Numbered from the stretch's first letter, positions 1-7,205 are shown. The stretch is 11,880 nucleotides of DNA from Clostridia bacterium (GCA_900759005.1 CAAEUQ010000065.1:1-11880), one strand, 5' to 3'. The notes: generated by a model from the sequence alone, not told the origin. Numbers and translations are program-made.

Positions 1-1217
1 ATCGCCAGCAGGCGATTGTATTTCGCCAATCGTTCCGAACGCGCGGGCGCGCCGCATTTCAGATAGTCCGCGTTGATTGCCGCCGCGAAATCGCCGAGGA
101 AGCTCGATTCCGTATCGCCGCTTCGGTGTGAAAGCACCACCGCATACCCCGCTCGCCGCGCCAGCGCGACGGTTTCGAGCGTTTCGGTGATCGTACCGAC
201 CTGATTGGGTTTAATCAGGATTGCGTTTCCCGCACCGAGCGCCGCGCCCTGAAGGAGCCGTTCCGCGCTGGTGGTGAACAGGTCGTCGCCAACGATCATG
301 ATTTCGTCGCCCATGCGATCGGTCATCTCTCTGAAACCGTCGAAATCCTCTTCTCCGAGCGGATCCTCGATCGAAACCAGCGGAAAACGCGACGCTAAAA
401 ACGCGTATTCGTCGATCAGCGCTTCGCGCGTTCGGATTTGCCCGGATTTCAGCATCCGATAGCCCGCGGGCGTGCGCCATTCGTTTGCCGCCGCGTCAAT
501 CGCCAGCGAAACGTCCTCTCCGGGAACCCATCCCGCGCGCTCAATCGCCCGCACCAGCAGCTCCAGCGCCTGCTCCGCGCTTTCGAGATTCGGCGCAAAG
601 CCGCCCTCGTCGCCTACGCCGGTGGAAAGCCCCTTCTCCAGCAGCAGCGTTTTCAGCGCGCGATAGCATTCCGCGCCCATTCGCATCGCGCCGGCAAAAT
701 CGTCCGCGCCGGACGGGACGAGCATGAATTCCTGAATATCGATATTGTTGTCCGCGTGCCGCCCGCCGTTGAGCACGTTCATCATCGGGCACGGCATTTC
801 GCCCGCCATTGCGCCGCCGAGCCAGCGGTAAACCGGCATTCCCGCGGCGTTTGCCGCCGCCGAAGCGATTGCAATGGACGCGGCGAGCATCGCGTTTGCG
901 CCGAGGCGCGATTTGTCCTCCGTTCCGTCCAGCGCGATCATCGCCGCGTCGATCGCGCGCTGATTCGCCGCATCCATGCCGGTCAGCGCATCCGCAATCT
1001 CGATGTTGACCGCGCGAACGGCGTTCAGAACATCCTTTCCGCCGAACGCTTCGCCCCCGTCGCGATTCTCATGCGCCTCGTGACTGCCGGTGGATGCGCC
1101 CGCCGGTGCATCGCCATAGCCGGTCGCGCCGCATTCGAGCATCGCTTTGCACGCGACGGTCGGATTCCCCCGCGAATCGAGAATGCGCCACGCGCGCAGG
1201 GATTGGATTCTCATCAT
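1..1217 (-). CDS. eno: Enolase (phosphopyruvate hydratase), 3' end missing
   Basis: Enolase converts 2-phosphoglycerate to phosphoenolpyruvate in cytoplasmic glycolysis as a Mg-dependent dimer or octamer. Reading leftward from the ATG at 1217 gives 405 codons with no stop before the window edge; by family length about 25 residues are lost. Seen: GASTG Mg-loop (residues 40-44), NGGRHADNNIDIQEF (150-164), VGDEGGFAP (201-209), SIEDPLGEEDFDG (282-294), GDDLF (310-314), ILIKPNQVG (333-341), SHRSGDTE (363-370) and YLKCGAP (385-391). Residues matching the known catalytic and metal set are E163, E204, D241, E284, D311, K336 and K387, so the enzyme should be active. The ATG at 1217 was preferred to the adjacent ATG at 1214 because the GGGGG ribosome binding site (1228-1232) lies 10 bases upstream. 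KPNQ rather than the commoner K(F/V)NQ is a mild divergence. No convincing promoter was found; a CATAAT at 1243-1248 is a weak -10 candidate. Confidence 0.97.
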   Translation of the reverse strand, partial: MMRIQSLRAWRILDSRGNPTVACKAMLECGATGYGDAPAGASTGSHEAHENRDGGEAFGGKDVLNAVRAVNIEIADALTGMDAANQRAIDAAMIALDGTEDKSRLGANAMLAASIAIASAAANAAGMPVYRWLGGAMAGEMPCPMMNVLNGGRHADNNIDIQEFMLVPSGADDFAGAMRMGAECYRALKTLLLEKGLSTGVGDEGGFAPNLESAEQALELLVRAIERAGWVPGEDVSLAIDAAANEWRTPAGYRMLKSGQIRTREALIDEYAFLASRFPLVSIEDPLGEEDFDGFREMTDRMGDEIMIVGDDLFTTSAERLLQGAALGAGNAILIKPNQVGTITETLETVALARRAGYAVVLSHRSGDTESSFLGDFAAAINADYLKCGAPARSERLAKYNRLLA

Positions 1218-1280
1218 TGCTTTTTCGCCCCCTTTTTCGCTCATTATGCCGCAAATGCCGCCGATTTTATGCAAAAAACG

Positions 1281-1309
1281 TTTCCCTCACGCGCATTTTA
1301 TGGTATACT
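1281..1309 (+). promoter_or_regulatory. Candidate extended -10 promoter of the LCP gene
   Basis: A TATACT -10 box at 1304-1309 is preceded by TGG, giving an extended -10. A weak -35 (TTTCCC, 1281-1286) lies 17 bases upstream. The start codon of the LCP gene follows 26 bases after the -10. The divergent enolase start at 1217 leaves only this stretch for the promoter. Confidence 0.6.
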
Positions 1310-1335
1310 TACTCTATAAAAAAGGGGGCGATGCA

Positions 1336-2301
1336 TTGTACTACGAACCTTACAAGAAGCGCGGCAAAAGGCGCCGCAGGCGCGGCGGTTTCGGGCGCGC
1401 AATTCTGAAGCTGATCATTTTTCTGGTAGTCATTGCCGTCGCCGCGTGCGCCGCGCTCTATTTCCTGCCGGTTTCAATGTTCATGGTCGATCCGGAAACC
1501 GACCTTGCAGTCAACACGTCGCTTCCGAGCGCGCCGTTCAACGTGCTGATTCTCGGCGTTGACAAATTAAACGACGGCCGCCAGCGGAGCGACACGATGA
1601 TCATCGCGTCGATCGATTCCGGCGGCGTGAAGCTCACCTCGATTCAGCGCGACCTGAAGGTGCCGATCGACGGGCATAAGGCGAACAAAATCAACGCCGC
1701 GTTCGCGTTCGGCGGCGCGGAGCTGGCAATGAAGACGGTCAATCAGGTGTTTGACATGAACATCACGAAATATGTCGTCGTAGACTTTACGTCGGTCGTC
1801 AGCCTCGTAGACGCAATCGGCGGCGTCGATGTGGACGTCACGGAACAGGAAATGAACCACATCAACAAAAACGTGGTCGATTCCTACGACGTGTTCGGCC
1901 CGCTCGGCTATACCGCGACGGAGCTGAAGACCTACGGGCCCGGAACGCACCTCGACGGACTTCAGGCGCTCGGCTATGCGCGCATTCGCAAGGTCGACAG
2001 CGATTTCGGCCGCACCAGCCGCCAGCGCACGGTGATCAATCTGATGATTCAGAAGCTGAAATCCAATCTCTGGAATCCGATTCTGGTCACGAAATTTCTC
2101 TCCGCAGGCTTCGAGGGGATCGACACGAACCTGAACACCGCCGAAATGATTTCTCTCGGCGAAAAAGCGGTGCTCGGCGGCTCGTTCGACACGTTCCGCC
2201 TCCCGATGGACGGCACCTACGGCGACGACGGCTCGTCGCTGACGATGCGCAACGAGGAAAAGAACCTCACCGGGCTCAGGAATTTCATTTACGGGAATTA
2301 A
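1336..2301 (+). CDS. LytR-CpsA-Psr (LCP) family protein
   Basis: LCP proteins transfer undecaprenyl-linked anionic polymers (teichoic acid, capsule) to peptidoglycan on the outer face of the membrane. The 321-residue product has a basic cytoplasmic tail (KKRGKRRRRR, 7-16), one membrane segment (about 23-45) and an extracellular LCP domain starting at NVLILGVD (69-76). Family motifs are present: GRQRSDTMIIASID (81-94), SIQRDLKVPI (102-111), NKINAAFAFGG (117-127) and, near the end of the domain, YARIRKVDSDFGRTSRQR (214-231), supplying the Arg/Asp residues that bind the polyprenyl pyrophosphate. The start is TTG at 1336, seven bases after a GGGGG ribosome binding site (1324-1328). The reading frame is open upstream to 1147, but that part overlaps enolase and precedes the promoter. 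An ATG at 1331 is out of frame and too close to the ribosome binding site. Which polymer it handles cannot be told; no glycan-synthesis genes adjoin it. Confidence 0.93.
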   Translation: MYYEPYKKRGKRRRRRGGFGRAILKLIIFLVVIAVAACAALYFLPVSMFMVDPETDLAVNTSLPSAPFNVLILGVDKLNDGRQRSDTMIIASIDSGGVKLTSIQRDLKVPIDGHKANKINAAFAFGGAELAMKTVNQVFDMNITKYVVVDFTSVVSLVDAIGGVDVDVTEQEMNHINKNVVDSYDVFGPLGYTATELKTYGPGTHLDGLQALGYARIRKVDSDFGRTSRQRTVINLMIQKLKSNLWNPILVTKFLSAGFEGIDTNLNTAEMISLGEKAVLGGSFDTFRLPMDGTYGDDGSSLTMRNEEKNLTGLRNFIYGN

Positions 2302-2309
2302 AACAAGCC

Positions 2310-2339
2310 GGCTGCCCGAATTCGGGCGGTCTGCCTTTT
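2310..2339 (+). terminator. Probable intrinsic terminator after the LCP gene
   Basis: Nine bases after the LCP stop codon, arms 2310-2318 and 2323-2331 pair (core GCCCG/CGGGC, three G-U pairs in the outer part) around an AATT loop. A short TTTT run follows at 2336-2339, four bases after the stem. The T-run is weak, so read-through into the permease gene is likely; I saw no good promoter between 2302 and 2379. Confidence 0.55.
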
Positions 2340-2379
2340 GGAAAAACGCCGCAGAATCTTCAAACAAGGATGATTGCCC

Positions 2380-3519
2380 ATGAAAAAGCTGTTTTCTTTC
2401 CTGATGCGCGAAAAAATGCTCGCGCTTTCCCTGCTGGCAGCGGCGGCTTCGCTGATCATTACGCCGCTCACACCCAAACGCCTTCTGGAAATCGACTGGC
2501 GCACGCTGGGCACGCTTTTGATGATGCTGTGCGTGCTGGAAGGATTCAAGCGGGAGAATGTGCTGCGCCCGATCGCCGCATTCGCCGCTCGTCTGGGAAA
2601 AATGACGGCGCTTTCGCTGTTTCTGGTCTTCGGCGTATTCTTTACGTCGATGTTCGTCACCAACGACGTTTCGCTCATCATCTTCGTTCCGCTCACGATT
2701 CAGCTCTTCCGACAGGGCGGAAAGGAAAAATACATTCTTCCGATCATTTCGATGGAAAACATCGCGGCGATCCGCGGCTCGATGCTCATGCCCTTCGGCA
2801 GTCCGCAGAATCTGTTTCTATACGGTCAGATCGATGTTTCCGTCGGGCATTTCATGCTGCATATGCTGCCGCTGTCCGCGCTGTCCGCGATTTTGCTGAT
2901 CGGGTTCGTATTCTTTCTGTTCCGAAAGAATGCGCGCGAGGAAATTTCCTGCGGCGCGAGCGAACAGCCATGGGCGCCGGAAGGCAAACGGCGGCGCGGA
3001 ATCTATATTGCGCTGTTCATTCTGGTCATTCTGGTCATCGTAACGCGCACAAAGCTCTGGCCGCTCGCGCTGGCAATCGTGCTGGCAACCATCGCATTCA
3101 CGGACAGAACGCTTTTGAAAAAGGTCGATTACGTGCTGCTGATGACTTTTCTGTGCTTCTTTATTTTTTCCTCTTCCATTTCGGCGAATCCAAACATTGC
3201 CGGAATGCTGAAAAAGGCGGTTGCCAACCATGAATACGCCTGGTCCATCGGCTTGAGCCAGATCATTTCCAACGTGCCGGCAACCATCGTGCTCTATCCG
3301 TTCACGGAAAACGTATCCGCGCTGATTTACGGCGTCGATACCGCCGGCCTTTGCTCCATCATCGGTTCGCTCGCCTCAGTGATCAACTATCGCATTTACG
3401 TGCGCGAATATCCGGAAAACGGCGGCAAATTCCTGCGCGTATTTACATTGATCAGCTGGGCGTTCTTCGCGCTGGTCGCGCTGCCCGGCTTCTTCCTGTG
3501 CCGCTGGCGGTTTTTCTGA
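2380..3519 (+). CDS. SLC13/ArsB-type (ion transporter superfamily) anion permease
   Basis: A 379-residue polytopic membrane protein, about 10-11 hydrophobic segments by eye, of the CitT/ArsB-NhaD/SLC13 fold, whose members move dicarboxylates, citrate, sulfate or arsenite using Na+ or H+. Two inverted-repeat-like signature sites are seen: TSMFVTNDVSLIIFVPLT (about 90-107) with GSPQNLFLY (140-148) in the first half, and QIISNVPATIVLYPF (about 295-309) in the second, matching the paired substrate-binding hairpins of the family. The ATG at 2380 is chosen: AAGGA (2366-2370) lies nine bases upstream. An in-frame TTG at 2374 is only three bases from that site. The protein is somewhat shorter than typical SLC13 members (roughly 420-500). 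Substrate cannot be assigned. It lies co-directional with and 78 bases after the LCP gene, and converges with the PHP gene. Confidence 0.82.
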   Translation: MKKLFSFLMREKMLALSLLAAAASLIITPLTPKRLLEIDWRTLGTLLMMLCVLEGFKRENVLRPIAAFAARLGKMTALSLFLVFGVFFTSMFVTNDVSLIIFVPLTIQLFRQGGKEKYILPIISMENIAAIRGSMLMPFGSPQNLFLYGQIDVSVGHFMLHMLPLSALSAILLIGFVFFLFRKNAREEISCGASEQPWAPEGKRRRGIYIALFILVILVIVTRTKLWPLALAIVLATIAFTDRTLLKKVDYVLLMTFLCFFIFSSSISANPNIAGMLKKAVANHEYAWSIGLSQIISNVPATIVLYPFTENVSALIYGVDTAGLCSIIGSLASVINYRIYVREYPENGGKFLRVFTLISWAFFALVALPGFFLCRWRFF

Positions 3520-3532
3520 ATGCGCAAAACAA

Positions 3533-3582
3533 GGACTGCAAAACGGCGCATACATGGACATATGCAACCGGTTTTGCAGTCC
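3533..3582. terminator. Long hairpin between convergent genes, possible terminator
   Basis: Perfect 12-bp inverted repeat GGACTGCAAAAC (3533-3544) / GTTTTGCAGTCC (3571-3582). The 26-base spacer itself folds further: GG/CC and GCATA (3548-3552) / TATGC (3561-3565). On the minus strand the stem is followed by TTGTTTTG, a passable U-rich tail, so it best fits termination of leftward transcripts from the PHP gene. On the plus strand only CCTATTGAC follows. It sits 13 bases after the permease stop. A mobile palindromic element is the alternative. Confidence 0.5.
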
Positions 3583-3688
3583 CTATTGACGAAATAAGCG
3601 AAAAATTTCGATCTCGGCGGCAGTTTCCTTCACCGCGCCCTTCGCGCCGTTCAGCTTGGTCTGTGGCGCGGCAACGCCCCGCCGGATT
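3583..3688 (-). other. Non-genic stretch with a possible gene remnant
   Basis: Between the PHP stop codon and the hairpin the minus strand is open in one frame from 3696 to a TAG at 3583-3585 (37 codons), with no plausible start codon. The part from 3660 reads TKLNGAKGAVKETAAEIEI then FRLFRQ and stop, with codons (AAG CTG AAC GGC GCG, GAG ATC GAA) like those of the neighbouring genes. The stop codon directly abuts the hairpin. This could be the decayed 3' end of a former minus-strand gene with its terminator, or chance. I do not recognise the peptide. Confidence 0.25.
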
Positions 3689-4885
3689 CTATTTTTTCAC
3701 CCATATCGGGCTCGTCCACGCATATCGCCCGTCTTTCAAGCGAATGCGGAGGTAATACCAGTCCTCGTCCCGCTCGTGCGTGTAATCGAAGAACGCCTTG
3801 CGCGGCGCGTTTCGGAAGAACACAACACTCCTGCCATTCTTGATCAGATCCACTCGGTCAACCGGCGTTTCGCCGCCAATGGAGAAGAAGATCGTTCGCT
3901 TGTCGTCCGAATCCCGAATCTCCTCGCCCATGAAGCAGCCGTTGATTCTGAAATCAACCGTCACGCGCTTTGCGCCCATGAACGCATAGCATCTGCGCGC
4001 CGCGAGCGCATCGAAAATCGCCTCGCGCGTGTTATTCTCGGCGTAAACGCCGGTCATGCCGGCATAGCCATAGCCGCGATCGGCAACATCTCTGCCGCCG
4101 AACCCCGCGTGATCATCCGTGCAGGCAATGCACGCGGGCTTCGCGCCGTTTTCCAGCGCATCGGCATAATAGCAGCCGCGAACGCCGGTCGACGCGGGAA
4201 AATCGCCGTCATACATTTCATACGCGCCGCCGCGGGAGTAAATCTCAAACGTCCGCGGCGTCAGCTCCGCGGGTCTGCCGGTCAGATCCGTGCCCGGATT
4301 GATCGTTCCGCAGGTGTGCGGGCCATAGAGCACATCGCGCCTTTCGGAAAGCGCGCGCAGCTCGGATTCGGTGAGCTCGCCATCACGCGCGCCGCGAATG
4401 AGATTTGCATTCTCCGCCGACCGGAAATAGATCACCATATTTGAAAACCACGGATAGGAATCGCGCTCGTATGCGGGAATCGTCGTAAATTTGCCCGGCT
4501 CGTAATACCGGTTTGCCGTTTCGAGAATCCGCTGCCATTTGATTTTGCCGGTTTCCGGATCGATTCCCCACAGCGGCGGCTTGCCCACGCCGCCGTGATC
4601 GTGATCGGACAGCGCGCAGAAATCCACCTTCGCCTCGTCGCGAAGGTTACGGAAAAACGTGTCCGGATCCACCAGTCCGTCGGACAAATTCGTGTGTCCG
4701 TGCAAATCGCCGAACCATAGCCGATAAGGATTCTCCGCCGGTTCAAACGCACGCACGGTTTTGCTGAGCTCTGAATTGATTTCACTGCGCGAGCGTCCAT
4801 CGCACGAATAAACCAGATCGGTAAACCGTGCGTTGCGCTCGGGACTGTCGAACCGCTTCGCCTGATTGCGATCCTGATGATTCAC
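3689..4885 (-). CDS. PHP/DUF3604-type metal-dependent hydrolase
   Basis: A 398-residue soluble protein without a signal peptide. PHP-domain motifs run in order: GDLHGHTNLSDG (59-70; H62, H64, D69), ALSDHDHGG (91-99), IPAYERDSYPW (136-146, E140 a probable ligand), YGPHTCG (187-193, H190) and CTDDHAG (255-261, D257/H259). These make the usual multi-metal site of PHP phosphoesterases. The GDLHGHT...SDG opening and the E-containing IPAYE/F segment resemble DUF3604-type proteins, whose reaction is not established to my knowledge. The C-terminal part (about 305-398) reads as a beta-rich domain. The start is GTG at 4885: AGGGGAGG (4894-4901) lies eight bases upstream and no internal ATG fits. It follows the GH78-like gene on the same strand by 157 bases and has its own candidate promoter and leader, suggesting a role in the same glycan pathway under separate control. 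Phosphatase or nuclease function is possible but not shown. Confidence 0.82.
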   Translation of the reverse strand: MNHQDRNQAKRFDSPERNARFTDLVYSCDGRSRSEINSELSKTVRAFEPAENPYRLWFGDLHGHTNLSDGLVDPDTFFRNLRDEAKVDFCALSDHDHGGVGKPPLWGIDPETGKIKWQRILETANRYYEPGKFTTIPAYERDSYPWFSNMVIYFRSAENANLIRGARDGELTESELRALSERRDVLYGPHTCGTINPGTDLTGRPAELTPRTFEIYSRGGAYEMYDGDFPASTGVRGCYYADALENGAKPACIACTDDHAGFGGRDVADRGYGYAGMTGVYAENNTREAIFDALAARRCYAFMGAKRVTVDFRINGCFMGEEIRDSDDKRTIFFSIGGETPVDRVDLIKNGRSVVFFRNAPRKAFFDYTHERDEDWYYLRIRLKDGRYAWTSPIWVKK

Positions 4886-4914
4886 CTTTCCATCCTCCCC
4901 TAACGATGAATCCG

Positions 4915-4950
4915 AAAAATGCCGGCGGAACGCGATTCAGCGTTTCGCCG
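4915..4950 (-). terminator. Intrinsic terminator hairpin in the PHP leader
   Basis: On the minus strand CGGCG-A-AACGC (4950-4940) pairs with GCGTT-C-CGCCG (4933-4923) around the loop TGAATC, with one A/C mismatch. GCA then TTTTT (4919-4915) follows. It ends only 14 bases before the PHP ribosome binding site. It could end transcripts from the GH78-like gene or act as an attenuator for the PHP gene. Confidence 0.6.
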
Positions 4951-4991
4951 ACTGTCTAACAAGCTCCCATGATTGCAAATGTCCGCCGATC

Positions 4992-5014
4992 GGGAAAACC
5001 CGGCGGGCTTTCCC
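4992..5014 (-). promoter_or_regulatory. Strong stem-loop at the predicted 5' end of the PHP mRNA
   Basis: On the minus strand GGGAAAGCCC (5014-5005) pairs with GGGTTTTCCC (5001-4992) over a GCC loop: 10 pairs, one of them G-U. It starts within a base or two of the transcription start predicted from the -10 box at 5019-5024. It lacks a following U-run, so it is not a terminator. Possible roles are mRNA protection or part of an attenuator. Confidence 0.5.
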
Positions 5015-5018
5015 AATC

Positions 5019-5046
5019 ATTATACCACATTCTTCCATGCAATCAA
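5019..5046 (-). promoter_or_regulatory. Promoter for the PHP gene
   Basis: Minus strand: TATAAT (5024-5019) preceded by TGG (extended -10), and TTGATT (5046-5041) as -35 with a 16-base spacer. The -35 overlaps the stop codon of the GH78-like gene. The predicted start of transcription is near 5012, giving a leader of about 127 bases before the GTG. Confidence 0.65.
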
Positions 5047-7142
5047 AGCGCTCCGAGCCGTTTTTTCAGCTCCAGCAGGATTACGCCTGCATACGCCGCA
5101 AAGCCGTGGCAGCAGCTGCCGCGCGTGGAATCGAATTCCCACAGCGTACCGTTCGTCTTCGCCATGAATCCGAAATAGCCGCGCACCTCGGAAAGCGCCT
5201 GTTCATAGCAGCCGTTGTCCATCAGCGCGATCATCCTGAGATAGTTTCCGATGAACGCGTTCGAGAACGGCACGTTCGGATACCGGTTCTCGCGCTTGCG
5301 GTTGGGGCCAAACGCTTCGGTCATCGTCCTCCAGAGCGCGGGATGTGTTTTCGGCGTCGCGGTTTTCAGTGCAAATGCGTAATACTGGCAGGTTTCGGTG
5401 ATATTCGCGGTTCGAACGAGCTTTCCTTCCACGCGAATCGCGTTATCGACGAAAAATTCGCCGTTGAACGCCCATTCGCGCACCGCAGCGCGCACCCTTT
5501 CCGCCTTTTCGATCAGCGCTTCGTCGCCATACGCGCGCCCCGCCGCTTCCAGCGCGGCGGCATAGAGCATATTCGATGGGAAGCTCACGCCGCAGGTCAC
5601 GTCCTTGTCGTTCGCGCGCGACCATTCCACGAAAGTCCATCCGGGCATATTCTCGATCAGCCCGATTTCGTTTTCATAGGGCTTTACCGCGTTCAGAATG
5701 CCATAGACCGCGTTTTTAAGACAAGCGACCACCTCGGGATCGCCGTTTCTGAATTTTGCGTATTCCGCCGTCTCGATAATGCCCCAGAAATTCCAGTTGA
5801 TGATGTACTCGCGCCCGCCGATATAATTCGTATCGCCCGGATACAGCATCGGCAGAATGCCCTTCGGCGCTTCGGGATTCATGATGAATCGGTTCGTCCG
5901 ATAGAAATTCTCCAGAAACGACGTTTCCACGCGGTTATCGCCGGTAAACGCAAATTCGCATCTGCCGGTGAAGAACGAATCGCACAGCCAGCCCGCGCGC
6001 TCGCGCGAGGGGCAGTCCATGAAAATGTCCGTCGAATTCTGGCGATAGGTGTTCACCGCCGCATCGTAAATCTCCTTCAGCTCCGGATCGTTAAACGTCT
6101 TCTCCGGAATCTGAACGCCGGCCTGCTCGATCAGCGCAAGGCGGCGCACCTGAATCGTCCCCTTCGCCGCGCAAATCTTCAAATACTTAAAGCAGTTCGG
6201 CTCGAACGCGAGGAAATGCCTTTCGCCCGCAGGAATATCCAGCCGCATCGCGCCCAGCACGTTCATCCGGCGCGGAATGACGTCGCCGTCGGTCAATACC
6301 TCGTCAAAAATCAGATAAATACGCGCATCGGTATCCGCCGCCACGTCCAGCTCGATCAGTCCCGCGCGCACGCGATCGAACGCGTACAGCCGCGCAGTTC
6401 CCTCGCAGATCGCGCCCGTTCCCGCCTTCCTGCGGTCGGAGAACGCCATCGAATGGGTTTCGCGGAACAGATTGCATTCTTCATGCTCGAAAATCTTCGC
6501 ATAGCCGGGCTTCAGATAATAAATGTTGTTGTTAAACGGCGAGCGGCCGAACGGCATCAGATTTTCGGGCACTTCCCTTTCGCCGATCGTGAAATCCGCA
6601 ATCGCCGCCTCGGGCAGGAACTCCGTTCCCGAAAACGGCTCCACGCGGCGCGGAATATAAACCGGATCCGGAAGCATTTCCAGAATCTGAATCGGCCCCT
6701 CTGAGCGATGGAAATCGTATACCTCGGTATACACGCGCTGGCGCGCCATCTTATCCGTGAAGCGCACGCGCGGCGAATATTCGCGGCAGGCAATCGCGTC
6801 GCGCCCCGTCGCGATCAGAACCTCGCCCTTTTCATTCAAAACCTCGAGATTCAGAAACGACGGATGCAGCGTATACTCAAAGCAGCTCGTATAATATCCG
6901 GCGACCAGCACGCGCAGCGCCTTTACGCCGCGAACGCGCCATTCGTCCACTCGGAAATGCCCGTCGCCCGCGCGCGCGGGGCCATAAGCAATCAGCCTTT
7001 CGTCGCCATAGAGGTGATACGCGGTCGACGCGGTCATGCGCACGGTTTCACTGCCGTCCGGAAGCGGAATCAGGAATTCAAGGAACAGATTCAGCTCCTC
7101 GCTTCTCCCCTTCGCCCAAACCGGTTTGGATTGATTAAACAT
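5043..7142 (-). CDS. GH78-like alpha-L-rhamnosidase family protein, cytoplasmic
   Basis: GH78 enzymes are inverting alpha-L-rhamnosidases. The 699-residue protein has an N-terminal beta-sandwich region (about 35-130; AYHLYGDERLIAYGPARAG resembles the rhamnosidase N-terminal domain), further beta domains to about 340 and an (alpha/alpha)6 catalytic region (about 350-699). The key motif DCPSRERAGWLCD (376-388) keeps the Asp, general-acid Glu and Asp spaced as in Bacillus RhaB (D567, E572, D579): D376, E381, D388. TLWE (666-669) supplies the candidate base E669, and H679 follows. The E669-H679 link (FDSTRGSCC) looks short and altered, so rhamnose specificity is not certain. No signal peptide is present, so it should act on imported oligosaccharides. 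It is shorter than many GH78 enzymes (about 900 or more) and lacks accessory binding domains. ATG 7142 follows AGGAGG (7155-7150) by seven bases. That ribosome binding site abuts the upstream terminator, so expression needs read-through from the transporter operon. Confidence 0.85.
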   Translation of the reverse strand: MFNQSKPVWAKGRSEELNLFLEFLIPLPDGSETVRMTASTAYHLYGDERLIAYGPARAGDGHFRVDEWRVRGVKALRVLVAGYYTSCFEYTLHPSFLNLEVLNEKGEVLIATGRDAIACREYSPRVRFTDKMARQRVYTEVYDFHRSEGPIQILEMLPDPVYIPRRVEPFSGTEFLPEAAIADFTIGEREVPENLMPFGRSPFNNNIYYLKPGYAKIFEHEECNLFRETHSMAFSDRRKAGTGAICEGTARLYAFDRVRAGLIELDVAADTDARIYLIFDEVLTDGDVIPRRMNVLGAMRLDIPAGERHFLAFEPNCFKYLKICAAKGTIQVRRLALIEQAGVQIPEKTFNDPELKEIYDAAVNTYRQNSTDIFMDCPSRERAGWLCDSFFTGRCEFAFTGDNRVETSFLENFYRTNRFIMNPEAPKGILPMLYPGDTNYIGGREYIINWNFWGIIETAEYAKFRNGDPEVVACLKNAVYGILNAVKPYENEIGLIENMPGWTFVEWSRANDKDVTCGVSFPSNMLYAAALEAAGRAYGDEALIEKAERVRAAVREWAFNGEFFVDNAIRVEGKLVRTANITETCQYYAFALKTATPKTHPALWRTMTEAFGPNRKRENRYPNVPFSNAFIGNYLRMIALMDNGCYEQALSEVRGYFGFMAKTNGTLWEFDSTRGSCCHGFAAYAGVILLELKKRLGAL

Positions 7143-7155
7143 TCATCGTCCTCCT

Positions 7156-7190
7156 AAAAAAGATCGGCGCGTTGGTTTTCCGCGCCGATC
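7156..7190 (-). terminator. Strong intrinsic terminator after the binding-protein gene
   Basis: On the minus strand GATCGGCGCG (7190-7181) and CGCGCCGATC (7171-7162) form a perfect 10-bp stem with a 9-base loop, directly followed by TTTTTT (7161-7156). It begins 15 bases after the binding-protein stop codon. The AGGAGG of the GH78-like gene follows the last T without a gap. Confidence 0.88.
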
Positions 7191-7205
7191 GAATGCTTTT
7201 GCAGA

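Noticed and set aside
438..1319. 293-codon open frame on the plus strand
   Set aside because: Antisense to enolase, whose catalytic motifs are complete on the minus strand.
1567..2367. 266-codon open frame on the minus strand
   Set aside because: Antisense to the LCP gene, which has a promoter, a ribosome binding site and family motifs.
2370..3233. 287-codon frame overlapping the SLC13-type permease on the same strand
   Set aside because: Polar and low-complexity; the other frame encodes clear membrane segments and paired signature motifs with a well-placed ribosome binding site.
4882..4893. Minus-strand ATG GAA AGG TGA overlapping the GTG start of the PHP gene
   Set aside because: The ATG touches the ribosome binding site, so initiation there is unlikely; probably chance.
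4956..4970. Four-codon minus-strand mini-ORF (ATG GGA GCT TGT TAG) in the PHP leader as a leader peptide
   Set aside because: Too short, with no regulatory codon run and only a poor ribosome binding site; not needed for the pairing model.
4992..5014. Hairpin as the terminator of the GH78-like gene
   Set aside because: Stable stem but no following U-run on either strand; better explained as a 5' leader element of the PHP transcript.
5037..6704. 555-codon open frame on the plus strand
   Set aside because: It lies wholly antisense to the GH78-like gene. Arg-, His- and Ile-rich composition is typical of the mirror of high-GC codon usage; no ribosome binding site and no family motif.
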